The notes under the pieces are model-generated. The model ran no database searches. It saw only the letters and a program-made list of their open reading frames with translations, and was not told the DNA's origin. Below, piece after piece: positions 1 through 10,019 of a stretch of DNA of 64,000 bases. Numbering within the stretch: position 1 is the first letter of the stretch; each line of letters opens with the position of its first letter. The position numbers and the translations under genes were made by a program. Source of the stretch: Panaeolus papilionaceus (Eukaryota; Basidiomycota; Agaricomycetes; Agaricales); contig JADNRZ010000023.1 in assembly GCA_015501605.1 (NCBI GenBank), positions 558,001 to 622,000 of the forward strand, read 5' to 3'.

Positions 1-721
1 ATACTTCATCTTTTAGCTGCTCAAAATTTCTCTCTGCACGCTTCGATGCCTGCTCCCCCCCACTGTCCCACATGGTGGTTACTATAGTCACCATGCTTGC
101 TCCATCTTTTCCAGTTAGCGCCTTAAAAGTGTTCAGCACCCTTCTTTGACTGCCAGGCAGGCGTACGTTGTTAACTGGCATCAAATACACTATTTGATTG
201 AAGTAACGCTTACTTCAAAGGACCAGAGTCAGCAGTGATCATAACAAGTCTGGCAAAACGATCGAATTTTAAATAAATTGGTCACAACTTACAGGTTATC
301 TATCCACCACTGTCGTATCGATGACACTATATCTAACTCGGCGATTTTGGGGTCTGCGAAGCCTGGTGTGTCGAGAATATATAACGACCTTCCGTCGGTT
401 TTCAGGAGAATTCCTGTGACCCGATATGTCGTAACTTGCTGTGTGTACCCCGCCAGCCCGCTGCTCGATATCTTCTTTAGAGTGTGATTGGGTCCCGCCA
501 GCGCTTCGATGAACTGAAATAGCAGTTGTATAGGAGTTAGTATGACCATAGTAATTACTTGAGTGAATGCGATTTGAGTAAACGCGTACGCTACTCTTTC
601 CTGCACCTGTAGGACCCAAGAGCCTGCACGTCGAGATAAAACAGTATACAATAAAGATATGGAAATTACGGAAGTTTATCATTAACATTGACAATAAGGC
701 GATCTCCAGGGCGTACATACA
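1..721 (-). CDS. P-loop GTPase, copy A (3' end beyond window)
   Basis: Fungal G-domain protein related to the AIG1/GIMAP-like P-loop NTPases; function unknown. Readable exons on the minus strand are about ..721 (start not resolved), 623-590, 513-293 and 212-<1. The 34-bp exon encodes the Walker A motif GPTGAGKS. The next exon continues FIEALAG and later the G3-type DTPGF. The last exon holds the G4-type TMWD, which all three copies share. The exon ending at 721 would put a short hydrophobic strand (TVILLLG) in front of the P-loop, but its ATG is not evident upstream. Introns sit at the same places and phases as in the copies at 2422-4057 and 21457-22910, which supports the model. The C-terminal half lies left of the window. 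No stop or frameshift is seen in the visible part, so it may be functional. The exact start is unsure. Confidence 0.75.
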
Positions 722-1457
722 GAATTACCGTGGTGATAGGGCTGGGCTCCAGCTTGGTAGAATTTACGGATTACGGTTAGAACAATGAACACAGAAGAAC
801 GACTGGAGGAAAACGCACGTGTCCATCTGTGGGAACAACGTCAGTACGAAATACCGGACTGATGACGTTCAGAGAAACAGAAAAGAACAATTAACTCACC
901 TACCAATGGGTGCGGGCGCTACTCCCCTGTCAATAACCTCACAAAGCCGAGCCCTCCCTGTCGAAAGAACAGGGGAAACCATTTACCATAACGGGGTGTC
1001 GAGCGCTAGAGGAAACCTCATGTGATAACCGTAGCACCGGGAAACGGACTTACCGAAGAAGTAGTCAGCTGAGTACCAAGCGTTCAAGAGCCAGGTCGAG
1101 ACCAGTCGAAATGAAGCGGAAATACCGGATTAAGATAAACACAAGCCAGCCAAGGGAATGAACTAGGAGGAATAGGGGCGAAATAAAGGATAGAAAATAG
1201 TATAAATAGATAGAAAAAGCAACATGTAAAGTAGAGAACCCCCCGTAGAAATCTACAGGTTGAATCTAAAGCTATTGAGGATTTGTCAGCCCAAAGCAGA
1301 GCTTAAGTCAAGCAGCGTCGAGTGAACAGTTAGCCAAGAAGAAAAGGAATTCATTTAGAAGTCAGATCACCATTATTGGTTTTTAGCCGCTTCCGCGTCG
1401 GAGGACAACGAACAAAGAACATTCTATTTCGGTTACGGATTACAGGGACGGATTAGT
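722..1457. other. gene-poor spacer with an 11-bp direct repeat
   Basis: No supported coding sequence. TTACGGATTAC occurs at 764-774 and again at 1433-1443, so the two copies bracket about 660 bp. This could be a small insertion or chance. No matching terminal inverted repeats and no LTR boundaries with a target duplication could be placed. Confidence 0.3.
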
Positions 1458-1688
1458 CTACGCGTAACTACGGAGTTTCCCCATTGCCCCCAACGAACTA
1501 GAACTCGACCTCGGCATTAACCCCAGATATCCCCCGCTCTCGACAGCCAGTCTCGAGCGTGTGTTGGTGTCCGTAACGAGCTCGTCAGTGGCTGTATCTT
1601 CGAATTCGATCCTCTGTTTGCACTCTTGGACTGAAAAAGTGCCTGTGATATCGAGATTTTCAAGCTTCAGATCCGCTAAGGACAACAT
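1458..1688 (-). pseudogene. N-terminal relic of the GTPase family
   Basis: The first 18 or so residues from the ATG at 1688 (MLSLADLKLENLDITG) align with the first exon of the complete copies (MISLEDLELEKLRITG at 4057 and MASEQDLQLNNLEVTG at 21457). After that the similarity fades and no donor in the right phase leads to a P-loop exon. It is best read as a left-over first exon. It could alternatively be a distant first exon of copy A, but that would need an intron of about 900 bp, unlike its relatives. Confidence 0.55.
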
Positions 1689-1859
1689 AGACCGCAATAT
1701 GTATGATGCTGGTGAGATATTGTGGAGGATTGGTTGTTAGTTACAGTAGTTCTATTCGGTGTGAATGCGGAAAGCCTCGTGGACACCATGTGACATCGAA
1801 TACACTTCTTTGTGTACATTTGTCTGGATCTACAAATAATTCTGCCGTCAGCCGACAGT

Positions 1860-1936
1860 CTTCGATGCCCATCGCGCTGCAAAAGCTTCTCAATCCGACT
1901 CTTGACAGAACCACTGACATGTTCGAGCTTCACTTG
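1860..1936 (-). pseudogene. C-terminal relic of the GTPase family
   Basis: The minus strand encodes a basic tail (GSVKSRIEKLLQRDGH) that matches the last residues of the complete copies (GAIKQRVKRLLGRDGH and GSIKSRVKRFLGRNGY). The upstream coiled-coil and G-domain are absent. Together with the N-terminal relic just downstream it shows that at least one more tandem copy once lay here. Confidence 0.6.
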
Positions 1937-1985
1937 GATGCTGTACCTGACCAAGATCTGCATATACAAATTTGGTCGCACCTCC

Positions 1986-2421
1986 GCAGGAAGGGAACCA
2001 AATGCTCCAGCTGCGATCGGAACCTTGCAACGAGCCTCCTAGTAACTTAAGCTCGGCGTCCAAAAGTGATTTGGGTTTTCTATTCTTTTCCCTGTCAGTC
2101 GTCGGCTCCGCAAGCTGACTCGCTGTGTCATCTCTCCGCGTACACAGGCCCTATATGCGAGATACCACGCCATCACGAGGTGTCGTCGCTGCTGCGTATC
2201 CATACATCTCTAAGTAATTAGTGTGTGTGTGTCACTTAAACGTACAGCATTCGATTTGAATCCTATGAAATTACCCTTTCAATCTCTCCAACATCAAGGT
2301 CTAATTCTACTTCGACGTGAGGTGAGCCGATGTAGTATTAAGTCCATGCATAGTTAATGTTCACCTACTATGTACTACATGGCAGCGCACTTTCGAGCGC
2401 TTTTCAACGAGCACCGATGCT
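1986..2421. other. intergenic, nothing recognised
   Basis: No coding signal. It contains a short GT-rich run near 2220-2230 and the 3' flank of the GTPase gene at 2422. Confidence 0.4.
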
Positions 2422-4057
2422 TCAATGACCATCGCGCCCTAAAAGACGCTTAACCCTCTGCTTGATAGCGCCAACAGCACGTGCGGGCCTTCCTGATGGC
2501 TGCCGTCCCGGAGGGCTTGCTGTAGCAGATGGCAGAGATGTCCCAGAACTAGGAGTCAGTTTATCAGATGACAATGGCGTAGAAATAGAATAGGTGGGAG
2601 AGGATGAGGCAGTGGCCCCTCTGGTGAGTGGCGTGAAAGGGTGTAGTGATGACGATTCAGCTTGAATATTTGCGGGATGAGCTATGGGCGACAGGGAGCC
2701 AGATGACGCAGCGAGTGCTAAAGGGTGGTCCCGACTAGCAGAGTCGACCTCAGTTACATCATCTAGTGGCGTGGAAGATGGGCGTGAACTCGGAGGCGAT
2801 GCCAGTGGAATGTGGTCTGCAAGAGAATTTGTTTCGGCTTCAGACATCAAAGGAATATCCTTCAGCTGTGAATGAAATTTCGTAATGAGCCTTGCTGTCT
2901 CTTCGAGTTGGGCTTCTAAAATGTCTTTTAACCGTTTGTTTTTAACGCCTGACACTAGTTCTGTCTCTAGAATGTCCTTTTGCATTTGGAGCGAGTGCAC
3001 GCGAGACCTCAAATCGTCGCGAAGTTCATCGGTGTAGGGGAGGTTGTGGATCGGTCTGGAGAAGTACTCGAGGTTTGTAAATTTGCTCGGCATCTGGCAG
3101 ACTTGATCCAGGATTTGAAGGGCCGATTTTTGTGTGTTGAAGAACTTAGCAATTTTACTCCCATTCGCTATGAAATCCTTTGAGAACACTTGTCAATGGG
3201 TTACCTTGCCTTATCCAGGAATTGTAGGCTGACCTTCCACACTTCTTTCTCCAGCTGCTCAAAATTCCTCTCCGCACGCTTCGAAGCCTGTGGTCCCCAT
3301 ACACCATCCCACATGGTGGTTACTATAGTCAACATCCCTGCTCCACCTTCTCCCATAAGCTTCATGAAGGTTTTGAGCAGCGCCCTTTGACTACCAGGCA
3401 GGCGCACGCTGTTCACCGGCGTCACGTAGATGATTTGATCAAAGTATTGTTCCCTAACAACCAGTGCTCATGTATCAGATACTGGCGTTTGCGTGAAGGG
3501 CAGACGTGAGGATTTATGATACTCACTCGTTATCCCCCCACCACTTTCTGATCAACGAAACGATGTCAAATTCGGAGACTTTTGGGTCCGCAAAGCCTGG
3601 GGTGTCGATCAAGGAGACCCACGACTCGCCTGAATACAATATTTCCACTCCTGTAAGCTGATACTGAATAACGCTCTGTGTGCAGCCTTCGAGTCGACCG
3701 CTTGATATTTTCCCAAGAGCATGACGGGGTCCTGCGAGGGCTTCAATGAACTAGAGGGAATGACGTCAACTTCAAGCTGCCGGTGTGTTATCCGTGCAGA
3801 AGAAACTTGAAAGACGAACGCTACTCTTTCCTGCTCCTGTGGGACCCATAAGTCTGTAATGTTGATATCATAAAACAGGTACGTGCACAAAGTATGAGCA
3901 ATCTCGATAAAGTGAGAGGGAAAATGGTTGTTTTGACATACAATACCTTGAACGGACTCTGCGACAAATTGGTTGTGACACCTTGCTGATAGAGTCGGAC
4001 AGATACCTCTCCCGTTATCCTAAGCTTCTCTAGTTCCAGATCTTCCAACGATATCAT
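2422..4057 (-). CDS. P-loop GTPase with coiled coil and basic tail, copy B
   Basis: Predicted 449-residue protein from exons 4057-3942, 3853-3820, 3750-3527, 3453-3234 and 3177-2422; all phases close. Domains in order: a short conserved start; Walker A GPTGAGKSS at about residue 42, made by its own 34-bp exon; DTPGF (G3); TTMWD (G4-like) at about 155-165; a charged helical stretch rich in Leu, Glu and Lys, likely a coiled coil (about 225-295); a Ser/Thr/Pro-rich linker; and a basic amphipathic end (GAIKQRVKRLLGRDGH). There is no signal peptide or transmembrane segment, so it is probably cytosolic; the tail could touch a membrane or nucleic acid (inference). Family resemblance is to AIG1/GIMAP-like fungal P-loop proteins of unknown role. 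It is flanked by relics of the same family on its right-hand (downstream) side. Confidence 0.85.
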
Positions 4058-4422
4058 GTTGAGTATAGTGTAGGTGATTCAGTATGGTCAGAATCTATCC
4101 AATGTTTAGCACCTTCTCATCCTGTAGGTACGTACGGCCTGAGAGATGTCACGTGGTTGTACCGTAATAGGTAATCAACTCAATGTCATACCATTTTAAT
4201 ATTTTATGTGCAGTAGTTATTTTTAAATCAGTCCAATACTTTTGCGCGAGAAAAGTCATCGCTTCAACACGATAGCGAACCAACGATTTGCCCAATCAAA
4301 GAGCGCTTTTCTGCATTAATGACGCAAATTTCAAAGTCAAAGTTACAAACTATGTCTACAGCGCCATCATCGCGCTCCACAGGGACCAAACCAGCTTCTA
4401 CTTGCCACACTGCTGATTAGTA

Positions 4423-4600
4423 CTTCAAGGAAACCTCATCCACCTCTCCGACGACATCTTCGGGAGTGAAGGTGTTCCCAAACCCATAACAGGACCATCC
4501 CGGCACACCACCAGAAGCCACAGGGCGACCCACATCCTTTGTTCGAGCTGCTCCATCCACATGATGTCCACGAGGCTGTATGGATAACAGGGCGGTAATT
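4423..4600 (-). pseudogene. C-terminal relic of a sedolisin (S53 peptidase)
   Basis: The DNA aligns with the last exon of the intact sedolisin (10020-10184): the segment for the family's end motif, GWDPVTGLGTP in the intact gene, survives as GPVMGLGTPSLPKM in one frame. The preceding residues are in a shifted frame and no other sedolisin exon lies upstream. It is a decayed end fragment, not a gene. Flanks 4058-4422 hold nothing recognised. Confidence 0.6.
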
Positions 4601-5508
4601 TGACCAACGTGCTAAATATTGGGTAGACTCAGACCATCATCGCCAAGGTGGTACAAACCGTCGTGCTAAAGACATCAGTCTTGCATCAGTCTATTGAAGC
4701 TCAAGCCAGCCTCCATTCACTAGACACGATGCAACCCCTTAGTTCGTATTCTTCGCCGCGCTCGTGCATCCCCCCCCTTCTGGTGTTTTCGTCCCCCATT
4801 ATCAATGAAGCTTTGGCAGGTACGCCCATCATTGGACCCTACGAGTCTTACTAGTTATTCATGCGACCACCTACAGAGGACGTTATTAGCAGTCAGTTCC
4901 TTGTTCGTTTTCGAATATATCTGTCCCCTCCACTGCTAACTTAACTAATTCATTCTGAGGCATCATAAATAGTTTTAAAACGGTCTGCGACCCCACACTT
5001 AACTGATTGATGACCAGTAACCGAACTCGATGCGATGGTTGATGTTCGGTGAAAGGCCCGAGAGAGCTGGTAGATGCACTACATACACTAATAGTGATAA
5101 TCCTTGTATGCAGTCTCTGAAAAGGTTTCCACTCAATAGGTCTCAAAACTCTGTCGGTACTTGACTTTCGTGTGAGCTTGAGGCTTGGACAGTATAAGTA
5201 TATCGTGCTCATCATCAGCGACTCAAGGCGTGAGTGATCTGGCGTTTCCTAAGTACCGCCTGAGTGGTTAATTAAGTACAAGTATATTTTAAGCCAGCGC
5301 TCAGAATGCTCATGGGGGTCTTGACTTACCCACCTTTTATAACGATACGCTACGACTCAGGAGTTTCGGTTCTGCTAATTATAATTAGTTGTTCGTTACG
5401 AATCGCCATGGTGAAGGTGCCTCGCTTGGTCGCTCCAACAAGCGACACTGTCTGTCTTTAGTACCCTCTACTCCAAGCACATACATTACAGTCAGCAGTT
5501 TCGCAGAA
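4601..5508. other. intergenic, nothing recognised
   Basis: No supported gene between the sedolisin relic and the 3' end of the lectin gene. Open frames here are short and show no family motif. Confidence 0.4.
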
Positions 5509-7089
5509 TCATGCATAAAGGTTAACCAAGAATCTAACACTCCGTTCCACACTCCAGCCTTGGTTAACTGACAAGTCATTAATCAACTGCACAGCGACGG
5601 GATCAAAATTCCCCTTTCCGTCATTATAAACGACCCAAACGGCGCCTTCGTGAAACCCAATTAAATCAGCTGTTCCATCACCCGTCAGGTCAACAGCGAA
5701 CCTTGGGTGCTTCTCAGCCGTCCATCCCCAAGGCTTATATCCAAAACGATCCTCAACGACCTTTTTGGCGGGTTGAAACGTACCATCACCATTGTTGATC
5801 CCAACCCACACCCCGGTCTCACCAAATCCGACGATATCAGGAAGACCATCCCCGTCGACATCTGCCAACAGGCGAACGTGCTTCTCTACGCGCCATCCGG
5901 TATTGTAACCAAAGTCACTCCCAACAAACTTTGGATCGTCAAACGTGCCATCACCCCGGTTGAGAGCAACAGCAACACCAGAAGCCCCAAACCCAATGAG
6001 GTCGCATCGCTTGCTCCCAGTAAGATCCGCTACAAATCGAGGATGCTGATCCACACGCCATCCACCAGCTGAATAGCATAGCTCCTTGACAACAGCTTTC
6101 GGGGCCAGAAATCGCCCATTTCCACCATTGAGTGCTACAAACACATTGGTCTCTCCGAATCCTACAATGTCGAGAAGACCGTTCCCGGTCACATCTGCCA
6201 GGAAGCGCAGATGGCGGTCGAGACGCCAGCCTTGGTTATATCCGAAGTCTTTGAGACGGAGGGCTGGGCTGGAGAATTGGAGGTTTCCCTTATTTTCGGC
6301 GATGACGACGCCGTCTTGACCAAATCCGACGATATCACTTCGCCCAGTGTTGCGTATGTCGGCCATGAAGCGAATGTGTTTGTGTGTGTACCATCCACCT
6401 GCACCGATGGCGAAATCGCGCAAGACGAGCTGGCCGGGTGAGAAGTTGTTATTGCCCTGGTTGAGTGCGATTATGACGCCGTCTTCACCAAATCCGACGA
6501 TATCTAGGGACTTGTCTCCTGTGGTGTCTGCGAGCAGCCGTACGTGGCTCTCATTTCGCCAGCCACCAGCGTTAAAACCAAAGTCGGACAGGACGTGGCG
6601 GACTTTGGGGAATAATGAATTGCGAAGGATGAATACGCCGTTAGGACCAAATCCGACGATGTCTGCAATCCCAGGAGCCCTGGTTGGGACTGTGATAATT
6701 GATCATGAGAAATGTTGTAGAATTGAGGGGATAGGCAAGTCGTGTACCTGGGTCACTCTGGCTGATTACAACTTGTCCACGCCCTTCGGCGGAGAACGAG
6801 GGGAGATTATATTTGAAAAGACGATCCAATATTGAACAGGAGGACAGGAGGCTTACTGGGGCGGATGTCAGGGAACACCTATCACACATGTTGTCCGTTT
6901 CCTCAGAGTTTGGAGTTTCTGAATAATGGACCATTTTGTAGAGCCGATAATGGATGAGCCTTGGCAACTTGAACGACGAGGCTCTGAGAAGAACTCTGTG
7001 TGCCACATTAATCTGCTGATCATGATAGGACTGGGCACTGACTTCTTGCTCAAAGACTGACCTTGGCTAATAATAAAGGGATGAAACAC
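5509..7089 (-). CDS. Seven-bladed beta-propeller lectin (PVL-like), copy 1
   Basis: The main exon 6689-5509 is open for 393 codons and encodes seven repeats of about 55-60 residues with the pattern D-x-x-G-x-x-DIVGFG-x-x-GV and a GWR-x-x-KH-x-R strand. This is the FG-GAP/VCBS-type fold of the Psathyrella velutina lectin, which binds GlcNAc and sialic acid. The exon's first residues (VPTRAPGIAD) and its end (SVRFLVNLYA) also match that lectin family, so the product is essentially full length, cytosolic and without signal peptide. In blade 7 the usual GFG is GFH. The 5' end is unresolved. One candidate exon ends VVISQSDP at 6748. Another (FHPFIISQ, 7086-7062) matches a copy-2 exon that starts with ATG, but here the codon at 7089-7087 is GTG. 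The pairing with 16602-18187 shows a duplication. Confidence 0.85.
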
Positions 7090-7964
7090 ACCAAGCGTTG
7101 AGCTGATGTTGGGAAAATTCTACAGAAGGACTTGCTTAGTATGCTACGGGACTTCAGGTAGGCAAATGAGTTCTCGTAGGCTTGTCAATCGTATGCGGTT
7201 CCTATCTAACTATTCCACGCAGCGCGATCATGGCTGGTCATATGATTTTGGAATAGTCCATTCTCTTTCAAGACTAAACCGTATAAGTACAAATCGCCGG
7301 GCATGGGTATAATGCCCTGCAGAGCAGGGATCTGCCGTGGGAGACTTGGACAACGGCCCCGACTGCCTTGGTGATGCCAGTGTCGAAATCCCCCTTGATA
7401 ATAGCCTACCATATCTTTACGGGGTGACACCTCCAATGATTCGGTTATCCTTCGAATTTGAATGCTGTCTCACGACGCACGCACCTACTCCTCGGCATCA
7501 ACATTCAGGGAAGCCGAGTCTATCCTCTTCCTAGTCAATCCTTGTATCCAGTACTGCCCTTCTATGTCTCTTTGCTTTGTCTCATATGTTTGCCTCTGTT
7601 TTTGCACATTGTTTCCTATAGGCTCCTTTTCTATCTACTTCACGGCATTTTACCTCGCCTCCTTTACTTGTAATTGGCCCATTATCAGCTGTATGTACGC
7701 AAGCTCACTGTTTGAATTTACACCATGCGCCTGTTCCCGAGACTCCACGGTGTCTACGGTCAGTATGTTTTCTCTTTTTTTTACAAGGCGCAGTGCTCAT
7801 ACCAATCGAACCTTGTAAAAATGTAGTAGGACTCAATACGGTGCAGTTCAGGGACTCACCAACAGGTAGTTATAATTAGACCTCTCTCTCATGCAATGTT
7901 GGGTGGAAAGCCCATCAACTTATCTATCTCAACAGTATTGAAACTTACTCTCACCACCGTAATC
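7090..7964. promoter_or_regulatory. divergent intergenic region between lectin and C2H2 gene
   Basis: The left part (about 7090-7300) is closely similar, in reverse orientation, to 16400-16600 upstream of lectin copy 2, so it is the lectin promoter and 5' leader. The right part just before 7965 resembles the leaders of the C2H2 genes at 19847 and 52351 (a shared stretch ending in atcATGG). No gene is seen in 7310-7900. Confidence 0.45.
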
Positions 7965-8983
7965 ATGGATCGTCGCTCGCTATATGAAAAAATCAAATAC
8001 CGGTACGTGCAGGAGCCAGACGGAAGCGTACGTATAAACCTTTAGTGGTCTCATGCAAGTCGTAATACCCGGGTTGCTCATACTCAATGTTTTCTCTTTT
8101 ACTTTTCTTAGCACAGCCATGTCGGAATATGTCCAGGATGCGATGCGATTTACGCAGCTGGGACTATTGAGGAACATATTCGGAGAACTCATGAGGAGCG
8201 GTGCATGCTTTCTCCACCTTTATCATGTAATATAAATGCAGTATTCATTGACACCGTCTACTTGTATCATTCAGGGAAATATTTTGCAAATTCGAGGACT
8301 GCACGTTCAGCTGCCTTATCAAGAACCGCATGGACGACCATATTAGGAAAGTACACGGCAACGGGGTCTTGAAGTGCAACTACGAAGGTTGCACCTATGC
8401 TGCGGCGAACAAATGTTCGCTTTCAAAGCATAGGGAGTTCTATCATAATCACATTCCGAGGAAGCAGATGAAGGCATATCACCGTATGGGTCCGGTCGAT
8501 TTAGAAGAGGAGAGAATCGTTCCCCTCGACACGCAATACCGTCCCATTCCAGCTACTCGAACCCCATCCCCTATTCGACAGGCATCTATGTCAAAGCCGC
8601 GCAGCCGTGTCAGCAACACTACCAATAGAGTCGAGCCTGGGAATGACATAGGATCTAGTCACGGCCGTGGCGCGAGCTCTACCACTTCAGCACCTAGATA
8701 TATTTCAGCGCCACTCAGCTTTGCCAGGGCTGGTGAGATATCGATTACCACTGACAGACCCACTGGCAGACCCAGAGCCAGCGACGACTGGTTCTTTGGT
8801 TCGGGAAACGCGACTGCGTCGAGCTCCAGATCTGTTTCTGAACGCCGTAGTTCACCAACAAGGCGAGGTCGCGGTCGCGGTCGCGCTTCCATGGCTGCTT
8901 CCACTCCTCATATTCTTCCTGAGCTCTCAACGCCAGCAAACTACCAGGCCACCTTCGGTTTGGCTCGTAAACCCCGGGATTGA
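7965..8983 (+). CDS. Three-finger C2H2 zinc-finger protein, copy 1
   Basis: Exons 7965-8027, 8112-8200 and 8275-8983 give 286 residues with closed phases. The first exon (MDRRSLYEKIKYRYVQEPDGS) is followed by three C2H2 fingers: CPGC...H-x4-H, CKFEDC...HIRKVH and CNYEGC...HREFYH (C-x4-C-x12-H-x4-H for the last two). Then comes a low-complexity Ser/Arg/Pro-rich half and a conserved end, LSTPANYQATFGLARKPRD. It is probably a nucleic-acid-binding protein; target unknown. A paralogue with the same intron positions lies at 18855-19847 and a finger-less derivative at 52351-52878. It is transcribed away from lectin copy 1. Confidence 0.88.
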
Positions 8984-10019
8984 ACTTGATGCTCATCTTA
9001 CTTCATCTGTATCTCATCTGCTTATTCGACTTACACTCCCATTTACTACCTACAGTCAGTCTTGTGATATAATTCTTGTATCATACTCATGTTCCAACCC
9101 TCTACCCGAACCATACTCCTTTCTTCGTACCCACACTCCTTCAAGTTTTTTATGTTTATTTCATCGATTTAAGTCTTCCTTCAAAATCCTCATACACCCA
9201 ACTCTCATAATCCATTGAACTCTTCGAGTTTCAAGCTCCATTTTCAGGCCAAAGCGGAGGATCCAATTCAACACAGGGTGTGCCCATGGTTTAATGCCGG
9301 TATAGGTTCCGCAGTAAGTCCTTGATTCTCTGTCCCACTTACACCCATTCTTAATGCATCATGAAGGTAGTATGCTCATTTCCATTTTCCTGACTTGGTA
9401 CGTCATGATCTTATATTTTATGTGTAAACTACAGTAAGTACATATATATATCCTGGATGGTCATACCGGCCACTTTCCGTGGTGATAAATATATCCAATT
9501 CTTATTCTTATTGATGTGTGATGCAAGGATGGATCCCCTCCCCCGCCCAACGAAGCCAAAATTATCCATGGGTTCGGAAATGTATGCGGTCGGAAATTCT
9601 GCTCTTGCGGGTTGCTCATGGGTCTGTGATTGTTCAATTTGTGGTCGGATTTCCTGATTTTTTGTATACATGGGGGCGTGAATACCTGGCTTGGCTGAAA
9701 TAGTGTAATTTACGACACCTGGGCACATGTTTTCTGAATCCTCCGCCTCTTCAACCATTACTAGCCATAAATACACTCCTTCAAAGTGGGTTTTCTGGCA
9801 CCTAGGGTCTCACAGTGATTCGAGTCGTTGCGGTCATGATGTTTGCCATATCCACGACGAGCGCCTCTATTGTATTGACAGTTACGAGACCATACCAACA
9901 ACTCGCTGTAGCCTATACCGATGATATCGTTATAACGGAGCCAAATAATGCCCCATCCCAATACCAAACCACCCCAGTGCCCCCCACTCCCCGACCACCC
10001 CTGTACTCTGAACCCAACT
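8984..10019. other. intergenic, nothing recognised
   Basis: AT-rich 3' flank of the C2H2 gene, then the 3' flank of the sedolisin gene. No family motif in any frame. Confidence 0.4.

Noticed and set aside
722..1457. Solo LTR of a retrotransposon
   Set aside because: No TG…CA borders with a 5-bp target duplication could be found, and no primer-binding site was convincing.
8667..9218. 183-codon frame overlapping the C2H2 gene
   Set aside because: Out-of-frame shadow of the Ser/Arg-rich C-terminus.
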